A stretch of 64,000 nucleotides of DNA from Arthrobacter sp. (GTDB lineage: Bacteria; Actinomycetota; Actinomycetes; Actinomycetales; Micrococcaceae): NCBI GenBank assembly GCA_026393275.1, contig JAPLAM010000010.1:1-64000 (forward strand), given 5' to 3'. Positions 31,301-41,101 of the stretch are shown piece after piece. Made by a program: the position numbers and the translations under genes. The notes below the pieces were generated by a model. It searched no databases, was not told the DNA's origin, and saw only the letters and a program-made list of their open reading frames with translations. Every line of letters begins with the position of its first letter. Position 1 is the first letter of the stretch.

Positions 31301-31666
31301 TTAGTTGCCGCGCCCGGCGGTGTCCACCACGCAGAACCGGTTTCCTTCCGGGTCGGCCAAGATGACGTAGTCCGCGTCGGCAGGCCGTTTGCTCCCCTCG
31401 ATCCGGGTGGCGCCCAGGGCCAGGAGCCGGTGTACTTCGGCGTCTTGCTGGTCCGTATATAGGTCTAGATGCAGACGCGGAGGGATCTGGAGCGCCGCTG
31501 GGACCCGGTCCAGGGAGAGACACGTGCCGGCACCGCCGGGCGGCTGCAGAATGACGAAGCCGTCCTCGGGCTCATCCCGCGGCACATAGCCCAGCGCGGC
31601 CTGCCAGAAACTCATCTGGCGTTCCAGGTCATCCACCCGCATCACGATCGAGCCGATGCTCAGCAT
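31301..31666 (-). CDS. VOC/glyoxalase-like protein
   Basis: MLSIGSIVMRVDDLERQMSFWQAALGYVPRD; LADPEGNRFCVVDT. Confidence 0.9.
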   Translation of the reverse strand: MLSIGSIVMRVDDLERQMSFWQAALGYVPRDEPEDGFVILQPPGGAGTCLSLDRVPAALQIPPRLHLDLYTDQQDAEVHRLLALGATRIEGSKRPADADYVILADPEGNRFCVVDTAGRGN

Positions 31667-31773
31667 CAGGCCAAACTACACCTTGGCCTGGGCCGGCAGT
31701 GTTGTTCCGGATAATGCCAGTGCCTCCCTCGGGTTCCCGCGGCCGCGTAGCGCGGAGCGCCAAAGTGGCGTCG

Positions 31774-32463
31774 CTACCCGTCAGTTCGTGAGGCCAGAGC
31801 CCCGGGAAGCTCGGTCAGGGCCGTGATGGTGACGTCTGGAGCCTCGAAGTGGTCCGGGTAGTTGCCTCTGGCCCGGTTCAGCCAGGCCGTTTGCAGGCCC
31901 GCGCGGGCGGCGCCGTGGATGTCCCACGGATGGACGGCCACCAGCATCATCCGCGCTGGGTCCACGCCTGACGCGCCGGCGGCGTACTCGTAGGACGCCC
32001 GGGCGGGCTTCCAGGCGGGAGCGTCCTCCACGGACAGCAGCGCCTCAAACGATTCCCGGATCCCGGCGTCGTCCAGCAGTTTCCCCGCGATCCGGGCCGA
32101 ACCGTTGCTCAGCGTGACCAACCGGAAGCCTGCGGCGGCCAGGCCTCGGATCCCGCCGGGGACATCCGGGTGGACGCCTAGTTCGCTCAGGCCGCCCATG
32201 ACGTGCTCAACCGCAGAATCCAGCGAGTGGTCCAGGCGGATGCCGGTGAACAGTTGCCGGAGGACGTCGACGCCGATCTCGGCGAAGCCCCGGTTGTCTC
32301 CGCTGGCCGCCAGCGCAAAACCGTCCCGCAGCAGGGAGGCGAACCAGAGCTTGGCCAGTTCTGGCGGCGCTCCCACCTCGGCGAAGCGAACGCCCATCGG
32401 CGACATGTCTGACAGGGTCTCGTTGACGTCGAAGACGATCGCGGAAATCGGTGCGGTGGTCAT
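31774..32463 (-). CDS. Haloacid dehalogenase type II
   Basis: IVFDVNETLSDM; TLSNGSARIAGKLLDDAGI; MLVAVHPWDIHGAARAGLQTAWLNR. Confidence 0.92.
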   Translation of the reverse strand: MTTAPISAIVFDVNETLSDMSPMGVRFAEVGAPPELAKLWFASLLRDGFALAASGDNRGFAEIGVDVLRQLFTGIRLDHSLDSAVEHVMGGLSELGVHPDVPGGIRGLAAAGFRLVTLSNGSARIAGKLLDDAGIRESFEALLSVEDAPAWKPARASYEYAAGASGVDPARMMLVAVHPWDIHGAARAGLQTAWLNRARGNYPDHFEAPDVTITALTELPGALASRTDG

Positions 32464-32484
32464 GGGGTCTCCTCTGGTGCCGGT

Positions 32485-33405
32485 TTAGTCCGTTATACGC
32501 CCTGCAGCCCGCCGCTTCGCCGTCGAGCGGAACACCGCGGCCGCCTGTTGGGCCGCGGGGCTGAGCCGGCGGTTGGCCAGCTGGGCCAGGAGGATCCGGC
32601 GCTTCGGGGCGCCGGCGAGGGGGACGGCGACGACGTCGGGCCGCAGCGCGGTCAGGGCCAGCTGCGGCGCCAAGGCGATGCCGATGCCCGCGGCCACCAT
32701 TCCCTGGGTCTCCTGGTAGTCGTTGGCATCGAAGGCGATGCGCGGTTCGAAGCCGGCCTCGCGGCAGACCCGCCGGAGCACGTCCGCCACGGGGTGCTCG
32801 TCGCGGACGATCCATTCCTGGTCCCGCAGCGACTCGATCCGCACCGACTTGCGCCCGGCGAGCGGGTGGTCGCGCTGCACCAGCAGCAAGGTGGGGTCAT
32901 TCATTAGCTTGACCAGGGACAGGTCCTCGTCCGCGATCTCCTGCCAGGGATAGTCCCAGAGCAGCGTCAGTTCGACGTCGCGCCGCCGCAGCGACTCCAG
33001 CAGGCCATCCCGGCGGGCGCTGATCACCGTCACCGCCACGTCCGGGTGCCGGGCCCGGAACGCCAGCACCACGTCGGGCATCAGCGACGCCCCGACCGTG
33101 GGGAACGTGCCCATCCGCAGCTGCCCGCGGCGCAGCCCGGCGAACTCGGCCATCTCAGCCCGGGCCGCCTCGATGGTCCGGTCGATGTCGTCCGCATACC
33201 CCACCAGTGCCAGCCCGGCCTCGGTCAACACCACGCCGCGGGGCTGGCGGTCCACCAGGGACACCCCCACCTCGTGTTCGAGCTTCGCGATCTGCTGAGA
33301 CACGGCCGACGTCGTGAAAGAGAGCGCCGCCGCGGCGGATGTCAGCGAGCCCGAGCGGTGCACCTCGCGGAGCAAGTGAAGCCGGTGAAGATCGAGCTTT
33401 GCCAT
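32485..33405 (-). CDS. LysR family transcriptional regulator
   Basis: LHLLREVHRSGSLTSAAAALSFTTSAVSQQIAKLEHEVG HTH. Confidence 0.95.
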   Translation of the reverse strand: MAKLDLHRLHLLREVHRSGSLTSAAAALSFTTSAVSQQIAKLEHEVGVSLVDRQPRGVVLTEAGLALVGYADDIDRTIEAARAEMAEFAGLRRGQLRMGTFPTVGASLMPDVVLAFRARHPDVAVTVISARRDGLLESLRRRDVELTLLWDYPWQEIADEDLSLVKLMNDPTLLLVQRDHPLAGRKSVRIESLRDQEWIVRDEHPVADVLRRVCREAGFEPRIAFDANDYQETQGMVAAGIGIALAPQLALTALRPDVVAVPLAGAPKRRILLAQLANRRLSPAAQQAAAVFRSTAKRRAAGRITD

Positions 33406-33518
33406 CCACTGAGTTTAGCAAAAGTGAACGGGTATGGAATTTATCGTGATTGTGCTGAAGCCTTGGCTGGCGGATCGTAGTTGGGGAAGCGCAGGGATAC
33501 GCGCACTGTCTGCAACAC

Positions 33519-34676
33519 ATGAAGGAGAACGCTGTGGGACTGCGAGGCCACTGGTATCGGGGCGGGACCAGCAAATGCTGGTTGTTTGGCGCGGAAGACG
33601 TCGCTCCGTACGCAGCCAACCGAGAGGAGATCCGCGACCTCCTGGCCGACGCGTTCGGCGCGGCCGACGCGCGGCAGCTCGACGGAGTCGGCGGCGGAAC
33701 CTCCACCACCTCCAAGGCCGCCGTCGTCTGGGCCACCTCCGGAGCCGACGCGGACCTGGACTACCTCTTCGCCCAGGTGGGGATCGGGGACCGGACGGTG
33801 GAGCTGGGCTCCAACTGCGGCAACTGCGCCACCGCCATCGCCTTGTTCGCCGTGCAAACGGGCATCGTGCCCGCCACAGACGGTCTCACCCGGGTTCGGA
33901 TGCGCAACCTCAACACCGGCGCCGTGCTCAGCGGCACCGTCCCCACCCCGGGGGGCACCGTGCCGAAGTCCGGGCTGGCCCGGGTTCCGGGCAGTACCGC
34001 CGTCGGCGTCCCCGTCAGCCTGTCCTTCCACGGGCCCTGGGGCCGCAGCACCGGGGCCGTCCTGCCCACCAACAACCCGGCCGACAGCATTAACCTCGGC
34101 ACCCGGACCGTCACGGCCACGCTGGTGGACGCCGGCGCACCCGCGGTCCTGATTCCCGCCGGGGAGGCCGGCGTCGACCTCTCCGACATGACCGGAAACC
34201 TCTCAGAGCACCTCGCCACGCTGGTCGCGGCCCGTGCCGCGGCCGGGCTGATGATGGGGCTGCGGCAACCCGAGGACCCGCCGCAGAACGCGGTGCCGAA
34301 GGTCGGCGTCGTCGCGGGCCCCGGCGACTACACCGCCGCGGACGGCGCTCTCGTCCCAGCGGAATCCCACGACCTGCGGGTCCGCATGCTCTCCATGCTG
34401 GCGCCGCACCCGGCTATCGGCCTCACCTCCGCGGTGGCCGTTTCCCTGGCCGCCGCCTTGCCGGGATCCGTTCTGGCCGGGCTGCTCCGGCCGGCCGCGA
34501 ACCTCACCCCCGGGGCCCCCCGCCTGCTGCGCATCGGCACCCCGGCCGGCGTGGTCACCACCGAAGTCGTCGCCGGGGACGACGGCTCCGTCACCGAGGT
34601 CGCGCTGCACCGCGCGGCCCGGCACCTCGCGACCGCCGATATCGACGTCGCCAGGACATCCGGCATCTCCGCCTAG
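33519..34676 (+). CDS. PrpF family isomerase/tautomerase
   Basis: LRGHWYRGGTSKCWLF; GGGTSTTSKAAVV; SNCGNCATAIALFA. Confidence 0.88.
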   Translation: MKENAVGLRGHWYRGGTSKCWLFGAEDVAPYAANREEIRDLLADAFGAADARQLDGVGGGTSTTSKAAVVWATSGADADLDYLFAQVGIGDRTVELGSNCGNCATAIALFAVQTGIVPATDGLTRVRMRNLNTGAVLSGTVPTPGGTVPKSGLARVPGSTAVGVPVSLSFHGPWGRSTGAVLPTNNPADSINLGTRTVTATLVDAGAPAVLIPAGEAGVDLSDMTGNLSEHLATLVAARAAAGLMMGLRQPEDPPQNAVPKVGVVAGPGDYTAADGALVPAESHDLRVRMLSMLAPHPAIGLTSAVAVSLAAALPGSVLAGLLRPAANLTPGAPRLLRIGTPAGVVTTEVVAGDDGSVTEVALHRAARHLATADIDVARTSGISA

Positions 34677-34735
34677 CACCCGTACGTGTTGCCCTGTCAT
34701 CATGAGGGGGCCGCACCCAGCAAGGAAGTTGTTCA

Positions 34736-36066
34736 ATGAAGATCAAATCCATCCTCGGGCATCTCTATGTCCAGGTACTCATCGGCGTAGCACTCGGTGT
34801 CTTGGTGGGCTCACTCTGGCCGGACCTCGGCGCCGGACTCAAGCCCATTGGCGACGGCTTCGTCAAGCTCGTGAAGTTCATGATTGCCCCGATCGTCTTC
34901 TGCACGATCGTCGGCGGCATCACCTCGCTGACGGACACCAAGAAGGTCCGGCCCACGCTGCTCCGTTCGCTCGGCTTGTTCTACGCGCTCACCGCCGTGG
35001 CCCTGGCCCTGGGGCTCGCCGCCGTGCTGATCATCCAGCCCGGCGCAGGCATGCACATCGACCCGGCGCACCTGGACTCATCGGTGGCCGCGAAGTACAC
35101 CAGCCAGCTGCCCAGCAGCAATCCCGTGGACTTCTTCCTGAACATCATCCCGACCACGTTCGTGGGTGCCTTCGCCGACGGTGAGGTCCTGCCCGTCCTG
35201 GTCATCGCGATGCTCTGCGGCTTTGCCTTCAGCAAGCTCGGCACCCCCGGCCAGGTTGCCCTGACCGTGGTGAACAGCTTCAACAAGATGCTCTTTGTGG
35301 TCTTTGGCTACATCATGAAGGTCGCCCCGCTGGGAGCCTTCGGCGCCATGGCCTTCACGGTCGGCAAGTACGGCGCGCACTCCATCGGCAACCTCGGCAT
35401 GCTCATCCTGGCCTTCTACGCCGCGTGCATCGTCTTCGTCGTCGTCGGTTTGGGCGCCCTGGCCCGGATCTCCGGGTTCAGCCTCTGGCAGATGCTGCGG
35501 TACTTCAAGGACGAGTTCTTCATTGTCCTGGCCACCTCATCCAGCGAACCGGTGCTGCCGCGCCTGCTCACCAAGCTGGAGCGGATCGGCTGCGACCGGA
35601 GCGTCGTGGGCCTGGTGGTCCCCACCGGCTACTCCTTCAACCTCTCCGGCACGGCCCCCTCGCCTCGATGTTCATAGCCCAGGCGTGCGACATCCACCTC
35701 AGCTGGGGCCAGATCCTGCTGATGCTCGGCATGATGCTGCTGACCTCCAAGGGCGCGGCCGGCGTGACCGGCAGCGGCTTCGTGGCCCTGGTGGCAACGT
35801 TGACCGTCATGCCCACCCTGCCGGTCGCCGGCGTGGCCCTGATCGTCGGCATCGACCGCTTCATGAGCGAGGCCCGCGCCCTGACCAGCACGGTCTGCAA
35901 CATCGTCTCCTGCATCGCCGTGGCCAAGTGGCAGAACTCGCTGGACACCGTGACGCTGCACCGTGAGCTCAAAGCCGGGTTCGTGCCCACCGCGGACGAC
36001 GCCGACGCGGTGCACGTCGACCCAGCACAGCCGGTGAAGACGCCGCAGCCGGCACTGGCGCTCTAG
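34736..36066 (+). pseudogene. dctA: C4-dicarboxylate:cation symporter (DctA-type), frameshifted
   Basis: Frame 1 (34736..35677) ends VVPTGYSFNLSGTAPSPRCS; C-terminal part PLASMFIAQACDIHLSWGQ... continues in another frame to 36066. Confidence 0.85.
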
Positions 36067-36117
36067 GGGTTCCGAGCGCGGGCGGGGACGGCCCGTACCC
36101 GGAGTTCGATACAAACC

Positions 36118-36152
36118 GCAAGGCCCCCGGTGATTCCTACCGGGGGCCTTGC
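36118..36152 (+). terminator. Terminator downstream of the dctA locus
   Basis: Perfect 14-bp stem GCAAGGCCCCCGGT-gattcct-ACCGGGGGCCTTGC, followed by CGTTTCTG. Confidence 0.85.
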
Positions 36153-36331
36153 CGTTTCTGTCAAGACAGCCGCTGGCTACGCCTCACCGAAGCGGCAACA
36201 CCCCGGCTCCGCCCTCAGAGAAACCCCGTCCACTCCCAGCATCCGGACGTAAACTGACCTGCGTATCACGGATTGGGCGCAACGCGTGCACTGTGCGTTA
36301 ACAAGGTGAGAACCAGGAAAGTGGAGACCGG

Positions 36332-38071
36332 ATGCTCTGGAAACTGCTCGTCGAATACCTGAGGCCACAACGCCGGCTGCTGCTCGCCGTCGTCGTCTTC
36401 CAGCTGGCGGCGTCCATCGCCTCGCTGTACCTGCCCACCCTGAACGCGGACATCATCGACCAGGGTGTGGCGCGCGGGGACACCGATTACATCCTGCGCA
36501 CCGGCGGCATGATGCTCATGATCACGCTGCTGCAGATCGCCTGCACCATCACGGCCGTCTACTTCGGCGCGAAGGCTGCGATGGCGCTGGGCCGGGACGT
36601 GCGCGGGGCCATCTTCACCCGGGTGGCGGAGTTCTCCGAGCAAGAGGTGACTCGGTTCGGCGCCCCCAGCCTGATCACCCGGTCCACGAACGACGTCCAG
36701 CAGGTCCAGCAGCTGGTGCTGATGTCCGCCACGCTGATGGTCACCGCGCCCATGCTGAGCATCGGCGGCGTCATCATGGCCATCCGGCAGGATGTGCAGC
36801 TGTCCTGGCTGATCGCGGTCAGCGTGCCCGTGCTGCTGGTCGCGGTCGGGCTGATCGTGACCCGGATGGTGCCGCTGTTCCGGCTCATGCAGACCCGGAT
36901 CGACTCGGTCAACCGGGTGCTCCGCGAGCAGCTGACCGGCATCCGCGTGGTCCGCGCCTTCGTCCGCGAGGAAATGGAAACCGCCCGCTTTGCCCGCGCC
37001 AACGAGGACGTCACCGAGACCGCGCTGCGCGCCGGCCGGCTGATGGCCCTCACGTTCCCGACCGTCATGCTGGTGCTCAACGTCTCGTCCGTGGCCGTGA
37101 TCTGGTTCGGCGCGTTTCGGATCGAGGACGGCTCGCTGCAGGTGGGCACCATGATCGCGTTCCTGAGCTACCTCATGCAGATCCTGATGTCTGTCATGAT
37201 GGCCACCTTCATGGCCATCATGATCCCGCGCGCCGCGGTCTCGGCGGACCGGATCGGCGCGGTGCTCCGCACCGAATCGAGCGTCCGGCCCCCCGAGCAC
37301 CCGGTCAGCCGGTCCGGCCGGAGCGCCCGCGGAGAGCTGGAGATGCGCGACGTCGGGTTCGCCTACCCGGGCGCCGAGGCGCCGGTGCTCTCGGACGTGA
37401 GCTTCACCGCCCGGGCCGGGCAGACGACGGCGATCATCGGCTCCACCGGGTCCGGCAAGACCACCCTGGTGAACCTGATGCCGCGGCTCTTTGACGCTAC
37501 CTCCGGCGCGGTCCTGATCGACGGCGTGGACGTACGCGAGCTGCACCCGGACCTGCTCTGGGGGCACATCGGCCTGGTCCCGCAGAAGCCGTACCTGTTC
37601 TCCGGCACCGTACGAAGCAACCTGCTCTACGGCAAACCGGACGCCACCGAGGACGAGCTCTGGCAGGCGCTGGCCATCGCGCAGGCGGAGGACTTTGTCC
37701 GCGAGATGGACGGCGGCCTGGACGCGCCGATCTCGCAGGGCGGCACCAACGTCTCCGGCGGGCAGCGGCAGCGGATCGCGATTGCCCGGGCGCTGGTGAA
37801 ACGGCCCGAGCTGTACATCTTTGACGACTCGTTCTCCTCGCTGGACACCGCCACGGACGCGCGGCTGCGGCAGGCGCTCAAGCAGCACACCGCCGGCGCG
37901 ACCCTGGTGATCATCGCCCAGCGGGTCTCCAGCATCGCGGACGCGGACCAGATCCTGGTGCTCGACGACGGCAGAATCGTCGCGCACGGCACGCACGAGG
38001 AGCTGCTGGAGACGTCGGAGACCTACCAGGAGATCGTGAATTCCCAGCTCGCGGCGGAGGAGGCGGCATGA
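36332..38071 (+). CDS. Type I ABC exporter half-transporter
   Basis: GSTGSGKTTLVNLMPRLF, VSGGQRQRIAIARALV, LYIFDDSFSSLD. Confidence 0.95.
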   Translation: MLWKLLVEYLRPQRRLLLAVVVFQLAASIASLYLPTLNADIIDQGVARGDTDYILRTGGMMLMITLLQIACTITAVYFGAKAAMALGRDVRGAIFTRVAEFSEQEVTRFGAPSLITRSTNDVQQVQQLVLMSATLMVTAPMLSIGGVIMAIRQDVQLSWLIAVSVPVLLVAVGLIVTRMVPLFRLMQTRIDSVNRVLREQLTGIRVVRAFVREEMETARFARANEDVTETALRAGRLMALTFPTVMLVLNVSSVAVIWFGAFRIEDGSLQVGTMIAFLSYLMQILMSVMMATFMAIMIPRAAVSADRIGAVLRTESSVRPPEHPVSRSGRSARGELEMRDVGFAYPGAEAPVLSDVSFTARAGQTTAIIGSTGSGKTTLVNLMPRLFDATSGAVLIDGVDVRELHPDLLWGHIGLVPQKPYLFSGTVRSNLLYGKPDATEDELWQALAIAQAEDFVREMDGGLDAPISQGGTNVSGGQRQRIAIARALVKRPELYIFDDSFSSLDTATDARLRQALKQHTAGATLVIIAQRVSSIADADQILVLDDGRIVAHGTHEELLETSETYQEIVNSQLAAEEAA

Positions 38072-40104
38072 GCAAGGTCGAGCAGCAGGCATCCCCGGGC
38101 GGGGCACGTGCAGGTGCCGGCGCCGGTGCCGGCTCGGGCGCTCCTGCCGAGGCGCCGCTGCGGATTCCCCGCCCGGCCGGCGGCCCGGGCCGCGGCGGCC
38201 CGTTCGCGGGGATGAACATCCCGGCGGAGAAGGCGATGAACTTCGGCGCGTCCGCGAAGCGGCTGCTGGGCGAACTGCGCCCCGAGCGGCTTTGGCTGAC
38301 GCTGGTCCTGGCGCTCGCCGTCGTGAGCGTGTCCTTCGCCGTGATCGGGCCGCGGCTGCTGGGCGAAGGCACCAACCTGATCTTCTCCGGCGTCGTGTCC
38401 AAGCAGCTGCCCGCCGGGGTCAGCAAGGCGCAGCTGATCGCGCAGCTGCGGGCCGCGGGGGAGAACCAGAAGGCGGACATGCTCAGCGCCATGGCGCTGA
38501 CGCCCGGCACCGGGATCGACTTCACCGCGCTGTCCTCGGTGCTGCTGTGGGCGCTGGCGCTGTACGTGCTGGCGTCGGCGTTCAGCTGGGTGCAGGCCTA
38601 TGTCCTTAACGGGATTGTGCAGCGCACCGTGTACCGGCTGCGCGAGCGGATCGAGGCGAAGATCAACCGGCTGCCGCTGCGCTACTTCGACACAGTGCAG
38701 CGCGGCGAGCTGCTCAGCCGGGTGACAAACGACGTCGACAACATCTCCCAGAGCCTGCAGCAGTCCATCAGCCAGGCGGTGACGTCGGTGCTGACCGTGG
38801 CCGGGGTGCTGGTGATGATGGTGATCCTCTCGCCGACGCTGGCCATCATCGCGCTGGTGACCATTCCGCTGACCCTGGTGACGACGACGGTGATCGCCAA
38901 GCGCTCGCAGAAGCTGTTCGTGGCGCAGTGGAAGAACACCGGCGAGCTGAACGGCCAGATCGAGGAGACCTACACCGGGCACGCGCTGGTGAAGGTCTTC
39001 GGCCGGCAGCGCGAGGTGGAGGAACGGTTCCGGCAGAAGAACGTGGAGCTGTATCAGGCCAGCTTCGGCGCCCAGTTCATTTCCGGCCTGATCATGCCGG
39101 CCATGACGTTCATCGGGAACCTGGTCTATGTCGGGATCGCCGTGGTGGGCGGCCTGCAGGTGGCGTCCGGGGCGATGCAGCTGGGCGATGTGCAGGCGTT
39201 CATCCAGTACTCGCGGCAGTTCACCCAGCCGCTGGCCCAGCTGGGCTCGATGGCGAATCTGCTGCAGTCCGGGGTGGCATCGGCCGAGCGGGTGTTCGAG
39301 CTGCTGGACACCGAGGAGCAGTCCGCCGATCCCGTGGACGCCGAGACTCCCGACGTGACGCGCGGCCGGCTGGTGTTCGAGGACGTGTCCTTCGCGTACT
39401 CGCCGGACAAGCCGCTGATCGCGGACCTGAGCCTGGTGGCTGAACCCGGGCAGACCGTCGCGATCGTGGGGCCCACGGGGGCGGGCAAGACCACGCTAGT
39501 CAACCTGATGATGCGCTTCTACGAGCTCGACGCCGGGCGGATCACGCTCGACGGCGTGGACGTCGCCGCGATGGCTCGGCACGAGCTGCGCTCGCGGATG
39601 GGCATGGTGCTGCAGGACACCTGGCTGTTCGGCGGGACCATCCGGGACAACATCGCCTACGGCCGGCCCGGCGCTTCAGAACAGGACATCCTCGAGGCGG
39701 CGAAGGCGACCTACGTGGATCGGTTCGTGAAGTCCCTGCCGCAGGGCTACGACACCGTGCTCGACGACGAGGGATCCAACGTGTCCGCGGGGGAGAAGCA
39801 ACTGCTGACGATCGCCCGGGCGTTCCTGGCCCGGCCGTCAGTGCTGATTCTGGACGAGGCGACATCGTCCGTGGATACCCGCACCGAGGTGCTGGTGCAG
39901 AAGGCCATGAGCGCCCTGCGGAGTGACCGGACGTCGTTTGTTATTGCCCATCGCCTCTCCACCATCCGCGACGCCGACCTCATCCTGGTGATGGAGGCCG
40001 GCCAGATCGTGGAGCAGGGGACGCACGCTTCATTGCTGGAGGCCGGCGGGGCGTACGCCGCGCTGTACGCGGCGCAGTTCGCTGCGCCTGTGGCGGAGGT
40101 TTAA
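38068..40104 (+). CDS. Type I ABC exporter half-transporter (heterodimer partner)
   Basis: GPTGAGKTTLVNLMMRFY, VSAGEKQLLTIARAFL, ILDEATSSVD; ATGA overlap with the previous gene. Confidence 0.95.
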   Translation: MSKVEQQASPGGARAGAGAGAGSGAPAEAPLRIPRPAGGPGRGGPFAGMNIPAEKAMNFGASAKRLLGELRPERLWLTLVLALAVVSVSFAVIGPRLLGEGTNLIFSGVVSKQLPAGVSKAQLIAQLRAAGENQKADMLSAMALTPGTGIDFTALSSVLLWALALYVLASAFSWVQAYVLNGIVQRTVYRLRERIEAKINRLPLRYFDTVQRGELLSRVTNDVDNISQSLQQSISQAVTSVLTVAGVLVMMVILSPTLAIIALVTIPLTLVTTTVIAKRSQKLFVAQWKNTGELNGQIEETYTGHALVKVFGRQREVEERFRQKNVELYQASFGAQFISGLIMPAMTFIGNLVYVGIAVVGGLQVASGAMQLGDVQAFIQYSRQFTQPLAQLGSMANLLQSGVASAERVFELLDTEEQSADPVDAETPDVTRGRLVFEDVSFAYSPDKPLIADLSLVAEPGQTVAIVGPTGAGKTTLVNLMMRFYELDAGRITLDGVDVAAMARHELRSRMGMVLQDTWLFGGTIRDNIAYGRPGASEQDILEAAKATYVDRFVKSLPQGYDTVLDDEGSNVSAGEKQLLTIARAFLARPSVLILDEATSSVDTRTEVLVQKAMSALRSDRTSFVIAHRLSTIRDADLILVMEAGQIVEQGTHASLLEAGGAYAALYAAQFAAPVAEV

Positions 40105-40263
40105 GGGCTGCTGCTCAGCCCGGCCGTCGACGGGATCCGCGGGTTGGCGATCCATGGTTAGACAGGACGCGGAGCGGAGTTCGCGGACTCTGCTCGCTTT
40201 CCCCAACAGGCAGCCACATCGGCGAATGCTCTCACCTGTCGAAAAACGTCCAGGTAGATCCCT

Positions 40264-40377
40264 CTATGCCGCGGCCCCGGTCAGCTGGCACCAGTGAGCA
40301 GCGATCCCGTTCCGCTGCATGGTCGAGTCTTGCTCGTTCGTCGAAACGCGACCGTGGCCAATGACGTGCGCGGCCAT
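40264..40377 (-). pseudogene. N-terminal fragment of a serine recombinase (resolvase/invertase)
   Basis: MAAHVIGHGRVSTNEQDSTMQRNGIAAHWCQLTGAAA*; matches the GYxRVSTxEQ...LQRxAL catalytic N-terminus of resolvases, then terminates. Confidence 0.6.
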
Positions 40378-40559
40378 GCCTGCACCTTAGCGGTTGGGCT
40401 GCCTCATCGGGACATCATGAGGGCGGGTATGCGCGAATGAAGCAGTCAGCCTTGTAGGAGATTTCTAGCAGCGGGAACGTCCTCTGCTTGCTGAGAGTGA
40501 TGGCCACGCGCCCATGCTATGAACGGAACCCGGCGTCGTTGAAAGCGGCGCCTCTGGCA

Positions 40560-40664
40560 TCAAAGCGGCTTCTTTAAGCCGCACTTAGTGCACTGCAGCC
40601 AGTTGGTGCTGATCCGCTGGAGCGTGTAGGTGCCGCAATCCGGACACAGGTGACCCTTCGCCAC
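40560..40664 (-). CDS. 34-aa zinc-ribbon-like microprotein
   Basis: GTG start, VAKGHLCPDCGTYTLQRISTNWLQCTKCGLKKPL*; two CxxC knuckles; GAAAGGAA RBS upstream; too short for the ORF track. Confidence 0.6.
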   Translation of the reverse strand: MAKGHLCPDCGTYTLQRISTNWLQCTKCGLKKPL

Positions 40665-41101
40665 AATGTTCCTTTCGCTGGGTGAGCCGGCCCAGAAGAG
40701 GGCGGCAGAAAGTCAGTAGTTAGCCAATTCTAGTGAATGTCTCGACACGATCGGGCAGACTAGCGGTTCTGCATCTCTTGGTTGGACATCGAGGACCCAT
40801 ACGAGCTTGACTCGAGAGCAGCTGATCGGGCGTTCAGATTAGCTGACGTCATAGATTTAGGGCAGCGCGAAAACGGAGGGCCAGCTCACTCGAGCCGACC
40901 CTCGCCTATAACAGTCCCGGTACGATCGACAGGACTCCATGAATCGTGCAGCTACCATCCGCCCCACCGAAATCCGCACCGTCCAGACCGAAGTAGGCGA
41001 CCACGAAATTTGCGTCCGACACCCGCGCTTTAATGGGCAGACCCGAGGCCCGCTCTGAGGGAGTCAGGGGGAGTGACTCGGCCGAGTAGGCACGGACCTA
41101 C

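Noticed and set aside
31745-31778. Hairpin CGTAGCG...CGCTACC near the haloacid dehalogenase stop
   Set aside because: Plausible convergent-gene terminator but imperfect and lacking a T-tract.
36266-38107. 613-aa minus-strand ORF antisense to the ABC half-transporter
   Set aside because: His/Asp/Arg/Gly-rich shadow frame typical of high-GC DNA; the plus strand carries complete ABC exporter motifs.
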